Assembly: GCF_020520425.1 (NCBI RefSeq)
Contig: NC_079487.1
Coordinates: 105,062,141-105,126,140, forward strand
Reading direction: 5' to 3'
DNA from: Spinacia oleracea
Taxonomy: Eukaryota > Streptophyta > Magnoliopsida > Caryophyllales > Amaranthaceae
Length of the DNA: 64,000 nucleotides
Part shown: piece after piece, positions 11,769 to 22,478 of the stretch
Layout of the letters: the number at the start of each line of letters is the position of its first letter
Position numbering within the stretch: position 1 is the stretch's first letter
The notes under the pieces: model-generated
Told to the model about the DNA's origin: nothing
What the model saw: only the letters and a program-made list of their open reading frames with translations
Database searches by the model: none
Translations under genes and position numbers: made by a program

Positions 11769-14411
11769 TCATCGACCTGTTTGATGAACAATCTGTGAAA
11801 AGATTGCAGTGCTTGAGTTTTCTTCATTTGATGACAATGTAGTTGCAGCCGAATATTCATCATCACCCTCATCTTCATCTTCTTCTAGATTCAATGTGTT
11901 CAAATGCATGTTTATGTTATCACTTACTGCATTATTCCTTCCATTATTAGTAGCAGCTTTTTCACCATCACCACTTTCCTGAAGTTGAAGAGAGAATTCA
12001 AGGTTCCATAGTAAGTCACTCATTGAAGGTCGATCAATACCATGATCTGATAGACACTTAAAAGCAGTATCTACAAACTTTTTTAAGCATTCTGGTTTTA
12101 TGGTTCCTTTAATATGAGGATCAATGATATCATCTATGTTTCCCTTTCTGACTGAACTTCGTGCCCAATCTGCCAAACTAACTTGCTCCTTTGGAAGGCT
12201 TGGGTTAAGAGCAGGCCTAGCACACAAGATCTCAAAAAGTACAACTCCAAATGAATAGACATCTGATTTCTCTGTCAACTGTTGTCTTCTGAAATATTCA
12301 GGGTCTAAATAACCAAAACTTCCTTTCACAACTGTACTTACATGGTTTTGGTTTGTTGTTTCAGGTCCGGTTTTCGACAACCCGAAGTCAGAGATCTTAG
12401 CAACCCAGTTTTCATCCAACAATATATTAGTAGTCTTGACATCGCGATGAATGATTGTGTACTTTGATCCAGTATGAAGATAATGAAGACCTTTCGCAGC
12501 ACCAATCAACATCTCTAATCTTTGCTTCCAAGTAAGATTGATCTTGTTTCCCTTATACAAATGTTCTCTTAAAGTACCATGTGCCATGAAATCATACACC
12601 AATGCCATCTCTCCATCTTCTTCACAATACCCAATTAGAGAAACCAGATGTTTATGCCTAAGTTTAGAAAGCATTTCAATCTCTGTAACAAACTCATTAA
12701 CTCCTTGTTCAGATGATGGGTTTGATTTCTTAATAGCCACCTTAAAACTCCCATCAATCACACCTTTATACACCTTACCAAAACCTCCAACACCAATCAC
12801 ATGTGATTCATCAAAGTTTTTAGTAGCCCTTCTTATCTCCGCTAAGGTGAAGTGACGACAGTTAGCAGCTGCTTCAGTTGACAGTTGAGCACTCGCAACA
12901 CTACTTCCTCCAATGGTTGACTTCATCCCTGTTGTCTGAGAATTACCATACAGTGGCAACCAGCTAGTTGTTCCAGATTTAGACCGCGGCATCTTACTCT
13001 TCTTCTTATACAACACAACTGCAAAAACTGTGGCTAACCCAAAAGCAGCTGCAACACCACTAGCAGCACCAATCGCGTTAATGTTAGGTTTATCTTTGGA
13101 GAAATCTTCCCTTTTTTCTTTCACAACTTTAGCTAATGCTTCAGACAAAGTTGGATTAGGACCTGCTAAATTCTTATTACCATCACTCACCTTAAACATC
13201 TCTAACCCATTAAGTAGTGCATCATAAAACTCTGGTTTTTCAACACCATCTCTAGGGTGAAGTCCTACAAGAAGCTCTTGTTGTCCTTCCTTACCCTGCA
13301 CATTTACCGCGTAGTCCTTATAAATAGGGACGTCCTTAGCCCCGGTCCAGGCTATGACATCAGCACCACTAGGTGTTGCAGTTTGGTTATAAATGAAAAT
13401 GTTGAACAACCTTTGGTTAACTTTTGAGTAGATATGTTCACAGAAATGTAACCTTATAATATATGTGAATGCAGGATCAACAGAGAAAGCCCATGTCAGA
13501 TTGAAATTCAGGGTAATGTTCGGGTCGGGTCCCATAGACCTCCATGTATCATAAACATCATAAGGTGCAATATATTTAGGCATACCTTGATAAACCAGTC
13601 CTACAGTTTCATTATCTGCAGAGGTAACACCAGCAGCAGCCCCAAAGATATAGGGTGTGTCATCATACCATGTCCTTAATAAACCCGAATCATTTGTAGG
13701 AGGGATATAATTTCCACCTACATTCAACCTTGCAATTGTTTCAACAGTTGAAGTTTTTCCATCTAAGGTTTGATCAGAGAAACCTACCAAAGATGCAGAA
13801 TCAAAGAAGTTGGGTGTAGGAACCAATTCAATACCATTGATGAAGGAAAATGAACCAGGGTGTTTATTTGAAGGCTTAAAAACAACCTCTAAAGAATCAA
13901 CCCCATCATCTAAAGGAGCAATTGAATACTCCTTAATAATATAAGCTTGGGTTAAAGCTTCAGCTGTTATGGCTGCGCTGAAATTGTTAAGAAGGGTAAA
14001 CCCAGCAACAGTAACAGAGAAATATGAGTTGCTAATGTTGAAAGAGTTGTAATTTGTTGGGTAAAAATGGAGGCGTAGAAAATAGCGGGATTTGGAATCG
14101 ATTGGAAATTTGTATGACATATCAGAGTTACTTACCCTAGCTGTCATATAAGGGATTTCAGATGGAAGAGAAGGGTCTTGAAAAGTTGCTTTTATTGTTT
14201 GGGAATCACCTTGAGAAGGAGGAAGGTATTTTGTATCTATGTCCCATTTTCTTCCATCCCCATCTTTACCTTCACTAGTTGCTCCACAATCTAGGGCTAT
14301 CGCCGCCGAGGCCGCCGCTTTTGGGTTGCCGGAAAAGGATGGTTTGATGGTGTTCAAGAGGAGGATAATGGTAAAGATGACGAACAACTTTAAGTGGCAA
14401 CCAATATGCAT
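11769..14411 (-). CDS. CrRLK1L receptor-like kinase, FERONIA/ANXUR clade
   Basis: This is a plasma-membrane receptor kinase of the Catharanthus roseus RLK1-like family, which senses RALF peptides and cell-wall state with LLG co-receptors. It is a single exon of 880 codons, as usual for the family. In order: a signal peptide (residues 1 to about 27), tandem malectin-like domains (about 38-410), one membrane segment (about 445-467), then a Ser/Thr kinase. The kinase has the glycine loop GVGGFGKVYKG (about 538), the catalytic IIHRDVKTTN (about 655), ISDFGLSK (about 674) and KGSFGYLDPEYFRRQQLTEK. The kinase wording (CARPALNPSLPKEQVSLADW) is closest to what I recall of FERONIA and ANXUR rather than THESEUS or HERK. 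The tail is acidic and Ser/Thr-rich. The start ATG is followed at once by the hydrophobic leader. The exact orthologue is not settled. Confidence 0.95.
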   Translation of the reverse strand: MHIGCHLKLFVIFTIILLLNTIKPSFSGNPKAAASAAIALDCGATSEGKDGDGRKWDIDTKYLPPSQGDSQTIKATFQDPSLPSEIPYMTARVSNSDMSYKFPIDSKSRYFLRLHFYPTNYNSFNISNSYFSVTVAGFTLLNNFSAAITAEALTQAYIIKEYSIAPLDDGVDSLEVVFKPSNKHPGSFSFINGIELVPTPNFFDSASLVGFSDQTLDGKTSTVETIARLNVGGNYIPPTNDSGLLRTWYDDTPYIFGAAAGVTSADNETVGLVYQGMPKYIAPYDVYDTWRSMGPDPNITLNFNLTWAFSVDPAFTYIIRLHFCEHIYSKVNQRLFNIFIYNQTATPSGADVIAWTGAKDVPIYKDYAVNVQGKEGQQELLVGLHPRDGVEKPEFYDALLNGLEMFKVSDGNKNLAGPNPTLSEALAKVVKEKREDFSKDKPNINAIGAASGVAAAFGLATVFAVVLYKKKSKMPRSKSGTTSWLPLYGNSQTTGMKSTIGGSSVASAQLSTEAAANCRHFTLAEIRRATKNFDESHVIGVGGFGKVYKGVIDGSFKVAIKKSNPSSEQGVNEFVTEIEMLSKLRHKHLVSLIGYCEEDGEMALVYDFMAHGTLREHLYKGNKINLTWKQRLEMLIGAAKGLHYLHTGSKYTIIHRDVKTTNILLDENWVAKISDFGLSKTGPETTNQNHVSTVVKGSFGYLDPEYFRRQQLTEKSDVYSFGVVLFEILCARPALNPSLPKEQVSLADWARSSVRKGNIDDIIDPHIKGTIKPECLKKFVDTAFKCLSDHGIDRPSMSDLLWNLEFSLQLQESGDGEKAATNNGRNNAVSDNINMHLNTLNLEEDEDEGDDEYSAATTLSSNEENSSTAIFSQIVHQTGR

Positions 14412-16046
14412 GGTTGCACACCTTGAATTATTTAGTAAAAGTTAATTAAATAATGGCGTAACAGTAATTTATTGGATTACCAACTTCTTTTTGTTGTTTT
14501 CAGATATTGATTTTCCCTGTACGCCTAACAGGGAAAACAAATTTCTGAAGCTTTTTTGGGGGATTTATTTGAGGGGAAGCTTCAGATTCTTGGATTATTT
14601 TCTAGTAAGAGAAATAAAATGGATATTAGTTTTTTTCATTTTGTATTTTTATTTTTTTATTTTTTTTTATTTCTCTGTCTCTCTCATTGCTATTGCTAAC
14701 CTGGTAAAGCCAAAGACCTCACAAAAAGGTGAAAGATCAACATTTTGCCTGTTTTGGGCAGATTTTTTCCTAGTAAATTTTTTATGTTTTTACTATTTTT
14801 GGTTGGTTAGAAATGGGGGAGGAAGAGAAATTTAAGGAGGAAGTTTTTTGTTTTTTATTTCGTTTTTTATTTTTAAGTTGGCAATTGCTCAATATTAGAA
14901 AATACTACTAAACAATTGAATTTTTTACTATATTTATCTTCGGATAAGAATAGATTAAGATATATCAAATTCTCTTGCGACGTCTTTAAATACGACGTGA
15001 TTTTTGGAGTTTGGAAATGTGGTAAGATATTATCACTATAAATATAATGTTCAGTAAAAATCAGCTCAATTCATAGTTTTTAAAGTCAGTAACTAGATTT
15101 TGACGTAGAGTCTTTACAATATAACACGGGATCGCAAATTTTAGAAACAAAGTAAGAGGAAAAAAAATAAGGCTCATTTCATTTCACGTAAAGTCTCTAT
15201 AATATCTGAGTAACACGTGATTGGTAAAGTTTAGAATACAAAAACTAATATATGACGGTTCTATGATAGTCTTATTAGCAAATTAATATGGAGTGGTTAT
15301 ACTCTCTACTAAAATAGTTAGACAATGTGATCAAATAGGTATACTTTCTAATTATATAGTCATATTTTTTAATCAAATAGTTACATTTTGTCATTGTTAT
15401 ATAATGATGACATCAACGGTCTTATGTATACAGCGTTCTCATGAGAGACTTTCCCAATTTAGAAATGGTTTTTAAGGTGCGGATGAGCCACAAGGGCGAT
15501 GCACCTTACAAATGGGGAATAAGGACCCACACTTGTACTATGTCGTACACAAACCTTCAGTTTTAACCACTAGGACAAGACATTAATAGTAAGTTAATAA
15601 AACATCATAATTAAAATTCAAGACTGGATGTTGTCTTTCTATCCCTAAATGGCGTACGTAGGGTTTAGAATATTAATCGGTCTTACGCACAACAAATGTT
15701 CGTTAATTACCTTCCCATAACCATTTAACCTGACATATGAGGCAAACAACAAAGCACTTCCAGAGATGAGACTTGCAAGAAACTAGAACGTACAAACGAA
15801 AGTGACCTATCACGAGTTCATGGCTACCCCAACACCAGTTTGGTTTATAATACAGAAGTCAAATCATATAGTATTATTATAGGTCCCTGATTTTGCCAAG
15901 TCATAATATGGAGCTTGTTCCTGAAAGAATAAAATACGAGGAAAATTAATTGAAATCTCATCTTGCTTAGCTTGATGGAAACTTGCATGTATGTGTTTTC
16001 AGCAAGATTGCTACTTACGATTTTACTCTTGTTCATCCATGCATTA
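14412..16046. other. Upstream region of the receptor kinase
   Basis: This should hold the 5' UTR and promoter of the minus-strand kinase gene, and on its right the 3' end of the candidate small gene at 16047-17015. It is AT-rich with a T-rich stretch at 14628-14675. No gene or bounded transposon is recognised. Confidence 0.5.
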
Positions 16047-17015
16047 TTATTTATTTGCATCCACATAGATATTCCATGGTACCTTTGACGAAAACAGCAC
16101 AAATTAACAAACTGATATACAAAGAAATTAGTCGATCGATACTAATTAATTTAAAAGTTGTGCACAAAAAAGAGATCTTACAACTCCGGATGTGAATGGT
16201 CGTCCATGTTCCTTAAAAACTTTGTGCACATACTCCTTGCTGTAATTAAACAAAATAAAAAATCAGATCAAACCCTACAAAGAAAAGACTGAATAAGGGG
16301 GAAAAAAAAAATTAAAGTAACAAGTTACATGAAAATCCTCAACGCGATTCTGTCTAGTTGTGTACACGTACTCCGGGACGGAATGTACATGGTTACACGG
16401 ACTTTGCCTCTTTTACCAGTCCTAAATCATAACATATACTAATCTCAACAACTTTTTGAAATTGGTTTCAAATCTGACATATATATATAAGATGAATAAA
16501 TCAATTAACAAAAATTGATTATAACTTACTCAAGATCTAAAGTGTCCATCATGGTCTGCAAAAGCAAGGTTCAATTGGTAAGATTTGTACTAAATACAGT
16601 GACATGACATATCTTGCTCTTGTAAAACTTATCATGAATGGTATAAAAAAAGGGGAATGACTCCAACAAACGTATACAATAAGAATTCCTACCTCATTAT
16701 CTTTCAATTTCTCTTTCCCTTTCCCTTTCCTTTTCCTTCCTTCCTTTTTCACAGCAATCCTAATCACACACACACACAAACACACACACACCAAAAAAAA
16801 AAAAACTCATAAACCATCTTTAGAACAATTTAATAATAAAATAAAATTGCATATAACTTACCTCATATCAATTTTCTTAGTTGTTCCAGACATTGACCTG
16901 GTGGTCATCATCCTGCAATACCAAGGTCTGATCAGCCACATCCAGAATAATTTAATAATAAAATAAAATTGCATAAAACTTACCTCTTTCTAGACATTGA
17001 TCTGGTTACCACCAT
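16047..17015 (-). CDS. Candidate small six-exon gene, unrecognised basic protein of 89 aa
   Basis: Reading the minus strand, six short segments are each framed by splice signals: 17016-16984, 16912-16862, 16759-16693, 16555-16530, 16239-16182 and 16082-16047. Donors are GTAAG (four) or GTAGG; acceptors are mostly TTGCAG or similar. Starting at the ATG at 17015, the exons keep phase at all five joins and give 270 nt, 89 codons plus TAA. The protein opens MVVTRSMSRKR, repeats it as MMTTRSMSGTTKK, has a lysine/arginine-rich centre (KEGRKRKGKGKEKLK), then DKEYVHKVFKEHGRPFTSGV. I do not recognise the family. The acceptor before the ATG suggests a further upstream exon, coding or not. The exons are too short for reading-frame length to be evidence; the support is splice sites plus phase. 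It could instead be a long non-coding RNA or a decayed gene. Confidence 0.45.
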
Positions 17016-17029
17016 CCTGCAATACCAAG
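16826..17029 (-). repeat. Tandem duplication of an exon with its flanking intron
   Basis: Two copies of a unit of about 100 bp lie in tandem (about 16826-16925 and 16948-17029). Each holds the acceptor stretch CCTTGGTATTGCAG, a short exon coding a TRSMS peptide, a GTAAGT donor and the intron start 'gcaattttattttattatta'. The exon and both splice sites are duplicated together. Confidence 0.8.
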
Positions 17030-17578
17030 GTTTGATCACCCATGCACGACACTGAGCAAGTGAGCAAGGGACCAACAAATTCATAAACTCATGTTTAATT
17101 TACTGGTAATTACAAAATTAACACAACAACTCAACTATCTTCACTTAAAATCACAAATCATCACTAAACCGGAATTCCCTCAAGCACTTTCCATATGGAC
17201 ATGGCTCTTCCATCAAGTGTAATAAGATAGTCTCATAATCATTCTACACTAGTCATATGTCAACATCAAATTTTAGGCCTTAATTCCATTCAGTGACCTA
17301 AATATATAGTACGTGATCATGTATTATTAGGGTTTTTAGGTACAGGTGGAAATTTAGGAAATTTGAAAAGTTTTCACTTTAGCGCTCAACTAAATACATT
17401 ATTTTCTCTATTCTCACTAATTTATTTTAAATAATTTTTTAATAAAACAAGATCATATAAAATTTTATTATGGGTTAGTTGGAAAATTTGAGAATTTTAT
17501 TATGGGTTAGTTGGAAAATTTGAGAATTGTATTATTTATTCGAAAATGTAGTGGTGCATGTGAGAACGTAAAAACTAA
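17017..17578. other. Spacer with a short tandem duplication
   Basis: No gene is seen. A unit of about 32 bp (containing TATGGGTTAGTTGGAAAATT) is repeated twice head to tail at about 17461-17526. Confidence 0.6.
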
Positions 17579-17844
17579 CACTACAAGAAATTGTATTATT
17601 AACGACGGGAAATCCCGTCGCAAAATGCCAATAATTGTTGATTAACGACGGGATTTCCTGTCGCGAACCCGTCATAAAAGGGGGCCGTCGTTAATAGAAA
17701 ATCCCGTCGTAAACCCGTCGTAAAAGAGATTTGCGACGGTTATTCCCGTCATTGTTTGGTTGTTAGCCCCGTCGCAAAAGGCTTTTGCGACGGGATTTTT
17801 GACCAGTCGTAATTAGGTTGTCGTAAAAAATACAAATTCTAGTG
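17579..17844. mobile_element. Small non-autonomous CACTA (En/Spm) element
   Basis: The element starts CACTACAAGAAATTGTATT and ends with the inverted form, TACAAATTCTAGTG. Both sides carry the 3-bp target duplication TAA (17576-17578 and 17845-17847), as expected for the CACTA superfamily. The 266-bp body has no reading frame; it is packed with direct and inverted copies of a GACGGG-type motif (for example CGACGGGAAATCCCGTCG), the sub-terminal repeats that CACTA transposases bind. Confidence 0.85.
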
Positions 17845-18037
17845 TAAAAATTGTGTAATTCCGTATAAAACTAAAAACAATGTCGAAAATTTCTTCATAT
17901 GAACATTGTAAACAAAATTTCTTACATATTATTGTGGTGATTTTATGTATTAACACAATTTTTATTTTTTATACTCTAGTATGCATCGCGTGCATATAAG
18001 ACTAGTAGATAATATGATGGAAGTTATGGGGAAGATT

Positions 18038-19790
18038 TGTAACACCCTAACACTTAAAACTATTTTAGAGACACTAATACGATTATTAACTTACTAAATT
18101 ATTAAAAATTTCGGCAGCACTTCCCCTAAATATAGACAACCTAAAATATCATTTGGGTAATTACGTCAAACCTTCTTTAACCTGTTTCACTTACACCAAT
18201 ACAAAATATCAAGTTTCCCCCAAATCATCATCAGGGTGTTACTGCTACACCTACTTATTAAGTAGATGCAAAGCTAAATACTATTTATATATATTACATA
18301 ACTACAGGAGTTTACTTTACTTTTAAACAAGTATTTAAGTTCTCCACAAAAGTAATTAAGCTATAACTAAGATTTCAACTTTACTTAGTAGCAAAAACTT
18401 AAGTGAACTTATAACGTCCTCACTCCAACGTGCACCCCAAAATCAAGCATCATATATTACCTGCATCCTCTGCTCACCATAATTCAATGGGTCGTCGCAG
18501 GTTTAATCCCAAAAGGGAGAACAATAAAACAAACAAAAACAAAGAAAAATCAGCAAAGCTGGTAACCACCACTCCACCTAGTGAAATGAGTATAAAGGTC
18601 ATACAAGTATAAATAAATATATAAGCATGAAAATAAGTTATTTAAATATTCGAACTAAGCCTTTAACTAAAGATTATCATTTTCAAGATAGTGAGCTTAT
18701 GTTCTAACAATAGACCCAGGAGCCCCTGACAGTCTATTACGATATACCCGGGAGCCCCTGACAGTATATCAAATCTTCGTTGGCCAACTATTTCAATAAC
18801 CTCTAGTGTGAACACCCCCCAACTCTAGCTTTTACGTGACCTGTAAGCCCCTGAACAGTCACACTAGCTGAGATGAGGGCGGTTTACCATCTTGCCACAT
18901 ACGGCGATAATAATTCCAAATTGCCACATACGGCGAAGTCAACAAATTTCTTTCATCTTTAATCCTTACTTAATTTATTCAAGTGTTATCACTCATATAA
19001 ATCATGTATTCACATCAATCATTCTCATTATTATAAATAAACAAATAACTTCATAAAAATATTTCTACATCACGAATAGAATGATTTTATTCTAGAAATC
19101 CGATATATGAAATTCGTAAATAAGAAAGGTTGCTTCATTTTGTAAGTTGAATATTTCTAGATTGTGTTTGTAAATTGCCTGAACATTAAACACTAACTAT
19201 TCAATTGAAATTATATTTCTTATTTTTGTTTCTAACTTCAAAGTAATCTACCTCTAATTAGTTGAATTAAGAATCAAATTTTAGAGGTAGATTACTTTGA
19301 AGTTAGAAACAAAAATAAGAAAATATAATTTCAATTGAATAGTTAGGGTTTAATGTTAAGGCAATTTACAAACATAGTCTATTAAAGAAGTGAAAGGGGG
19401 TTGCCGCCACCACCACCGACGACTTGATGCCGCCGACAACAGCGACGGCAGAGCCGCAGCAGCACGACAGAATAGCAGCAGTAGCAGGCGGGGGTTTGTA
19501 GCTGAAATAGAAAAGGGAAGAGAAAGAAGAAAGAAGAGGAGAGGATGGCTACCTGCAACGACGGTGCGACGACGGTGGGTGAGGTGGGGCGGCAACGACG
19601 AAGAACGTTGGGAGGGAGATGAAAGGTGAGAGTGAGAGTGAGAATGAGAGTGAGAGGGTTTGCTTATTGAGAGAAATGTATGGAATTTTCAAGAAGGAAA
19701 GAGTAAATAGAGTTAATGCGGCATTTTCTTCTCCCTTTCTCTCTCTTTTTTTTATTTTTTATTATAAAGAAACTAGTACACTCTAGGGTA
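18038..19790. mobile_element. Probable LTR fossil (Ty3/gypsy-like), degenerate
   Basis: The stretch begins TGTAACACCC, a common LTR terminus, and holds the phrase 'gagcccctgacag' twice (about 18720-18770) and 'ttgccacatacggcga' twice (about 18892-18938), which I recall from plant LTRs. A GC-rich low-complexity block (19390-19620) and a T-rich end follow. No pol-like coding is present. It looks like an old, broken solo LTR or LTR fragment. Orientation and right end are uncertain. Confidence 0.3.
19164..19374. repeat. Long near-perfect inverted repeat (hairpin)
   Basis: Arms of about 94 bp (19164-19257 and 19281-19374) are nearly perfect reverse complements around a spacer of about 23 bp. The arms carry for example TAGAGGTAGATTACTTTGAA and its complement. 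A transcript would fold into one long hairpin. Confidence 0.9.
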
Positions 19791-19984
19791 TTTCCCACAA
19801 ATATCTAAGAATTTAACTATTTAATTATTTCAAAAAAAAAATCTAGGATTCTACTTATTTAAATTAGAACATTTTTCATTTATAAACTTAAATATTGATT
19901 CCAATTAATTGAGCTATTAAATTATACTCAAAAGCGTTATAAAGTAATCTATACTTTCTTAGTCATGATTAATTCAAATAAATA

Positions 19985-20345
19985 TTCCAGCTAGGTATCA
20001 CAAGATTTGTAAGTCCTTTACTGGGAAGAATAGTATTGGAAGAAATCAAGTTAATTAGGAATTCGAGAGTACGTCTATAAAACACAAGATGTATCTGCTT
20101 GTTTTAGATGACATATGGGACGATAGTTGTGATAGTCATAGTCTCCAGATGGCTTGATGTACGTCAAGAGCTTGTTGGAATGTGGACAATGAGGGAGTAA
20201 AATAATTGTAACTATACGGGGTCTGATGTGGTTGCAGACATCGTTGGCACGATTCCAAAAGCTTACAAATCAAGAGTTCTAACGGAGGAGAGAAGTAAAA
20301 ATAGCATACTGTGATATTTTTGCAAAAATATAACAACAATAAAGA
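19985..20345 (+). pseudogene. NB-ARC (NLR resistance gene) relic, copy A
   Basis: The stretch around 20080-20125 reads KHKMYLLVLDDIWDD, the kinase-2/Walker B motif of coiled-coil NLR disease-resistance proteins. Upstream it reads SFTGKNSIGRNQ, and downstream GSKIIVTIR (about 20193-20219) followed in another frame by SDVVADIVGTIPKAYKS, the RNBS-B region. The P-loop, LRR and other parts are missing; stops and a frameshift separate the pieces. It is a decayed fragment of a resistance gene. It matches copy B at 25084-25273. Confidence 0.75.
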
Positions 20346-20354
20346 GATAAAATA

Positions 20355-20522
20355 ATTAATTGTCTGTTGGTTCAGTGGTGATTGGGGCTAAATTTGGTAG
20401 GGAGAACCCTGTGTTCGGTATCCCGCAACAATAATTGGGAGGAGAGACTGGAACATATCCACCCAAAACTCGGCCCGAATCCGGATTAGCCCCAATGGTG
20501 AATCGGGTGGTAACACCAAGAA
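20355..20522 (+). mobile_element. tRNA-derived SINE inside NLR relic copy A
   Basis: A segment of about 170 bp is present here and absent from the matching place in copy B (25230-25245). It opens with a pol III A-box-like TGGTTCAGTGGT and has a B-box-like GTGTTCGGTATCCC at about 20411-20424. Flanks AGATAAAATA and AAGACAATA look like a worn target duplication. There is no coding. Confidence 0.65.
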
Positions 20523-20687
20523 AAAGACAATAGGGAAATGACAAAACTTGTTGCTATCATATTATAAATGGTATTTGTTAAATGAAAATGTTACTAGCTC
20601 CCTCCGTCCCTAAATATTTTTCCTATTTCCTTTTAAGGTGTCCCAGAATGATCTTCCCACTTCTTTTCTTTCCTTTTTAATCTACTA

Positions 20688-21287
20688 TCTATACTAATAT
20701 ATTAAAAGGTGTTGTGGAAAATGTATATGTGTCACGTAGTACTCTCCTCAAGCCACATCCACTCACCAAGTATTATGTAATAGACAACAAAAAATCAATA
20801 CGATGAGGTTTGAACACCAGACCTCAAGTGTGGATGATAGTTCTCATTACCATCTTAACCAACCACCAAGTGTGGTTTATCTCTTCACATTAATTTATAA
20901 ATAAATGTTCACATGAAGTCTAAAACAAATAAATTTTTATGTGACTTTTTAATGTCTATGGACAACCATGAAGAAACACAATGTCTTAAGTCTCATAAGA
21001 ATCAACTATAGGATTGCCTTACATAGCTGCATATATATCTAATTTGGTGTTTATTAATTTGACGCATTTATTTCCAAGAGAAAACAAATTATACAAATTG
21101 TAAGATAATATGATTGAAAACTTACTTGCCATGATAAATGACTTAGCATGTCTATGTTTGAAGAATTTAACGGATATTTTTCATTTTATAGAATACAAGT
21201 ATTTTGGTCAAGTATTGAGCTCAAGAAAAATCTAAAACTTTAGTTATTCAATGTAGCAACCGGGGCATCGCCCGGGCCACACACTAG
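20688..21287 (+). mobile_element. Non-autonomous Helitron (600 bp)
   Basis: The element starts TCTATACTAATATATTAAAA and ends with a GC-rich hairpin (CCGGGGCATCGCCCGGG) followed by CTAG. The flanking bases are A on the left and T on the right, the Helitron insertion site. There is no Rep/helicase coding. Confidence 0.8.
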
Positions 21288-21398
21288 TTTGTAATTTAAA
21301 CCTTGTAACTCTATTGGTTTGTCAATAAAAGACCTTGTAATCTCATTGGTTGATTTAAGTATGGATGAATTAATGAGTTGCCACTTTTAATGCTTAAA

Positions 21399-21440
21399 CT
21401 AGATTTGAAGCTCGTGCTTTGCACGGGTTAATTTAATTTT
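21399..21440 (-). mobile_element. Helitron 3' end fragment
   Basis: On the minus strand the sequence reads CCCGTGCAAAGCACGAG, a hairpin, then CTAG followed by T at 21399, the Helitron 3' signature. No matching TC start was found to the right, so only the end is claimed. Confidence 0.5.
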
Positions 21441-21690
21441 TTTTTTTATGTTTTATTATTGCAGTCCAATTTTTTTTATTGGCTGATTTGAAGCCTAGTA
21501 TTATAAGGCTTATATTTAGAAAATAACTGTAACACCCCGACAATTCTCTCGATCTTTTCTAAAATACCTTTTTAATATAAAATATAAATAATTATCAAGG
21601 CATTATCGCCCGTGTGAAAACGTATCAGCGTATTCATAATTTTGCAGCGGAAAACATAATAAATAACTTTATAAATGAAAATAGTCAACT

Positions 21691-21820
21691 ACAAAGTCAA
21701 CTCCAAAACCAACCAATAAAATTAATTAAAGTCAAAACCAAACCAACAAAACCAAAGTCAACTCCAAAACCAACCAATAAAATCAAAGTCGACTTAAACC
21801 AAACCCACAAAACCAAAGTC
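21691..21820. repeat. Imperfect tandem repeat
   Basis: The phrase AAGTCAACTCCAAAACCAAC recurs at about 21691 and 21753, within an A- and C-rich stretch of related 'aaagtcaac' units. It lies inside the probable LTR. Confidence 0.7.
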
Positions 21821-22478
21821 AACTTAAAAGTATTGTGGGTTTGGCTCGAAATTCGGCTCGAACTCGAAGAAATCTTATCAAGCCTAGCTCGATAAGGATT
21901 TTTAAGATCGAGGTAAGTTCGAGCTCGAGTTTGAACTCGAGAAAAAAATAATCAAACCAAGCCGAGCCTATTAGAGTACGGCTCGCTTCGGCTCGTGTCC
22001 ACCCCTACACACGTCCCTCTCCTCTCTTTTTGTCTCATCCGTGCACTGCCCGAGCCGAGCACCCCTGCTCGTGCTCCTCTCGTTGCTGCACACTCGACGC
22101 CCAACGCCCCGCGAGCCTTGCTCGCTGCTGCTTCCCCTCGCCAGCCTCGCAAACTCATGCCCTCGCCCAGTCCCTTGGCGTTGTTGCTTAGCCCTCGCGC
22201 CCTCTTTCCTCGTCGCACACTCGCACATCCTCGTGCCCCTGCGAGCGTTGCTGCTTCTTTGTTGCTCACGTACTTGTGCCCCTGCTGCCTTGTTGCTTGC
22301 TTCGTCGCACACCCGCACACCCACACAACACTCGTGTGTGTGCCGCGCACCGTATTCCGTATCTTTTTGTTTCTTTTTCGCCCGGTCACATTCAATTCGT
22401 GATCGTACCGTGATATAGACCGGTTTTGTATAATTCTCTTCATCTTAATCTATTCTATTTCAAATTATGTACTTTAAA

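Noticed and set aside
19356-19629. Opposed frames of 79 codons on both strands
   Set aside because: GC-rich repeat of GCC/GAC triplets makes both strands open; no domain is seen. It may be leader sequence of the LTR fossil.
21952-22443. Long overlapping frames on both strands rich in Arg, Ala and Pro
   Set aside because: The block is C-rich low-complexity DNA inside a probable LTR; several frames are open at once, and no known motif appears.
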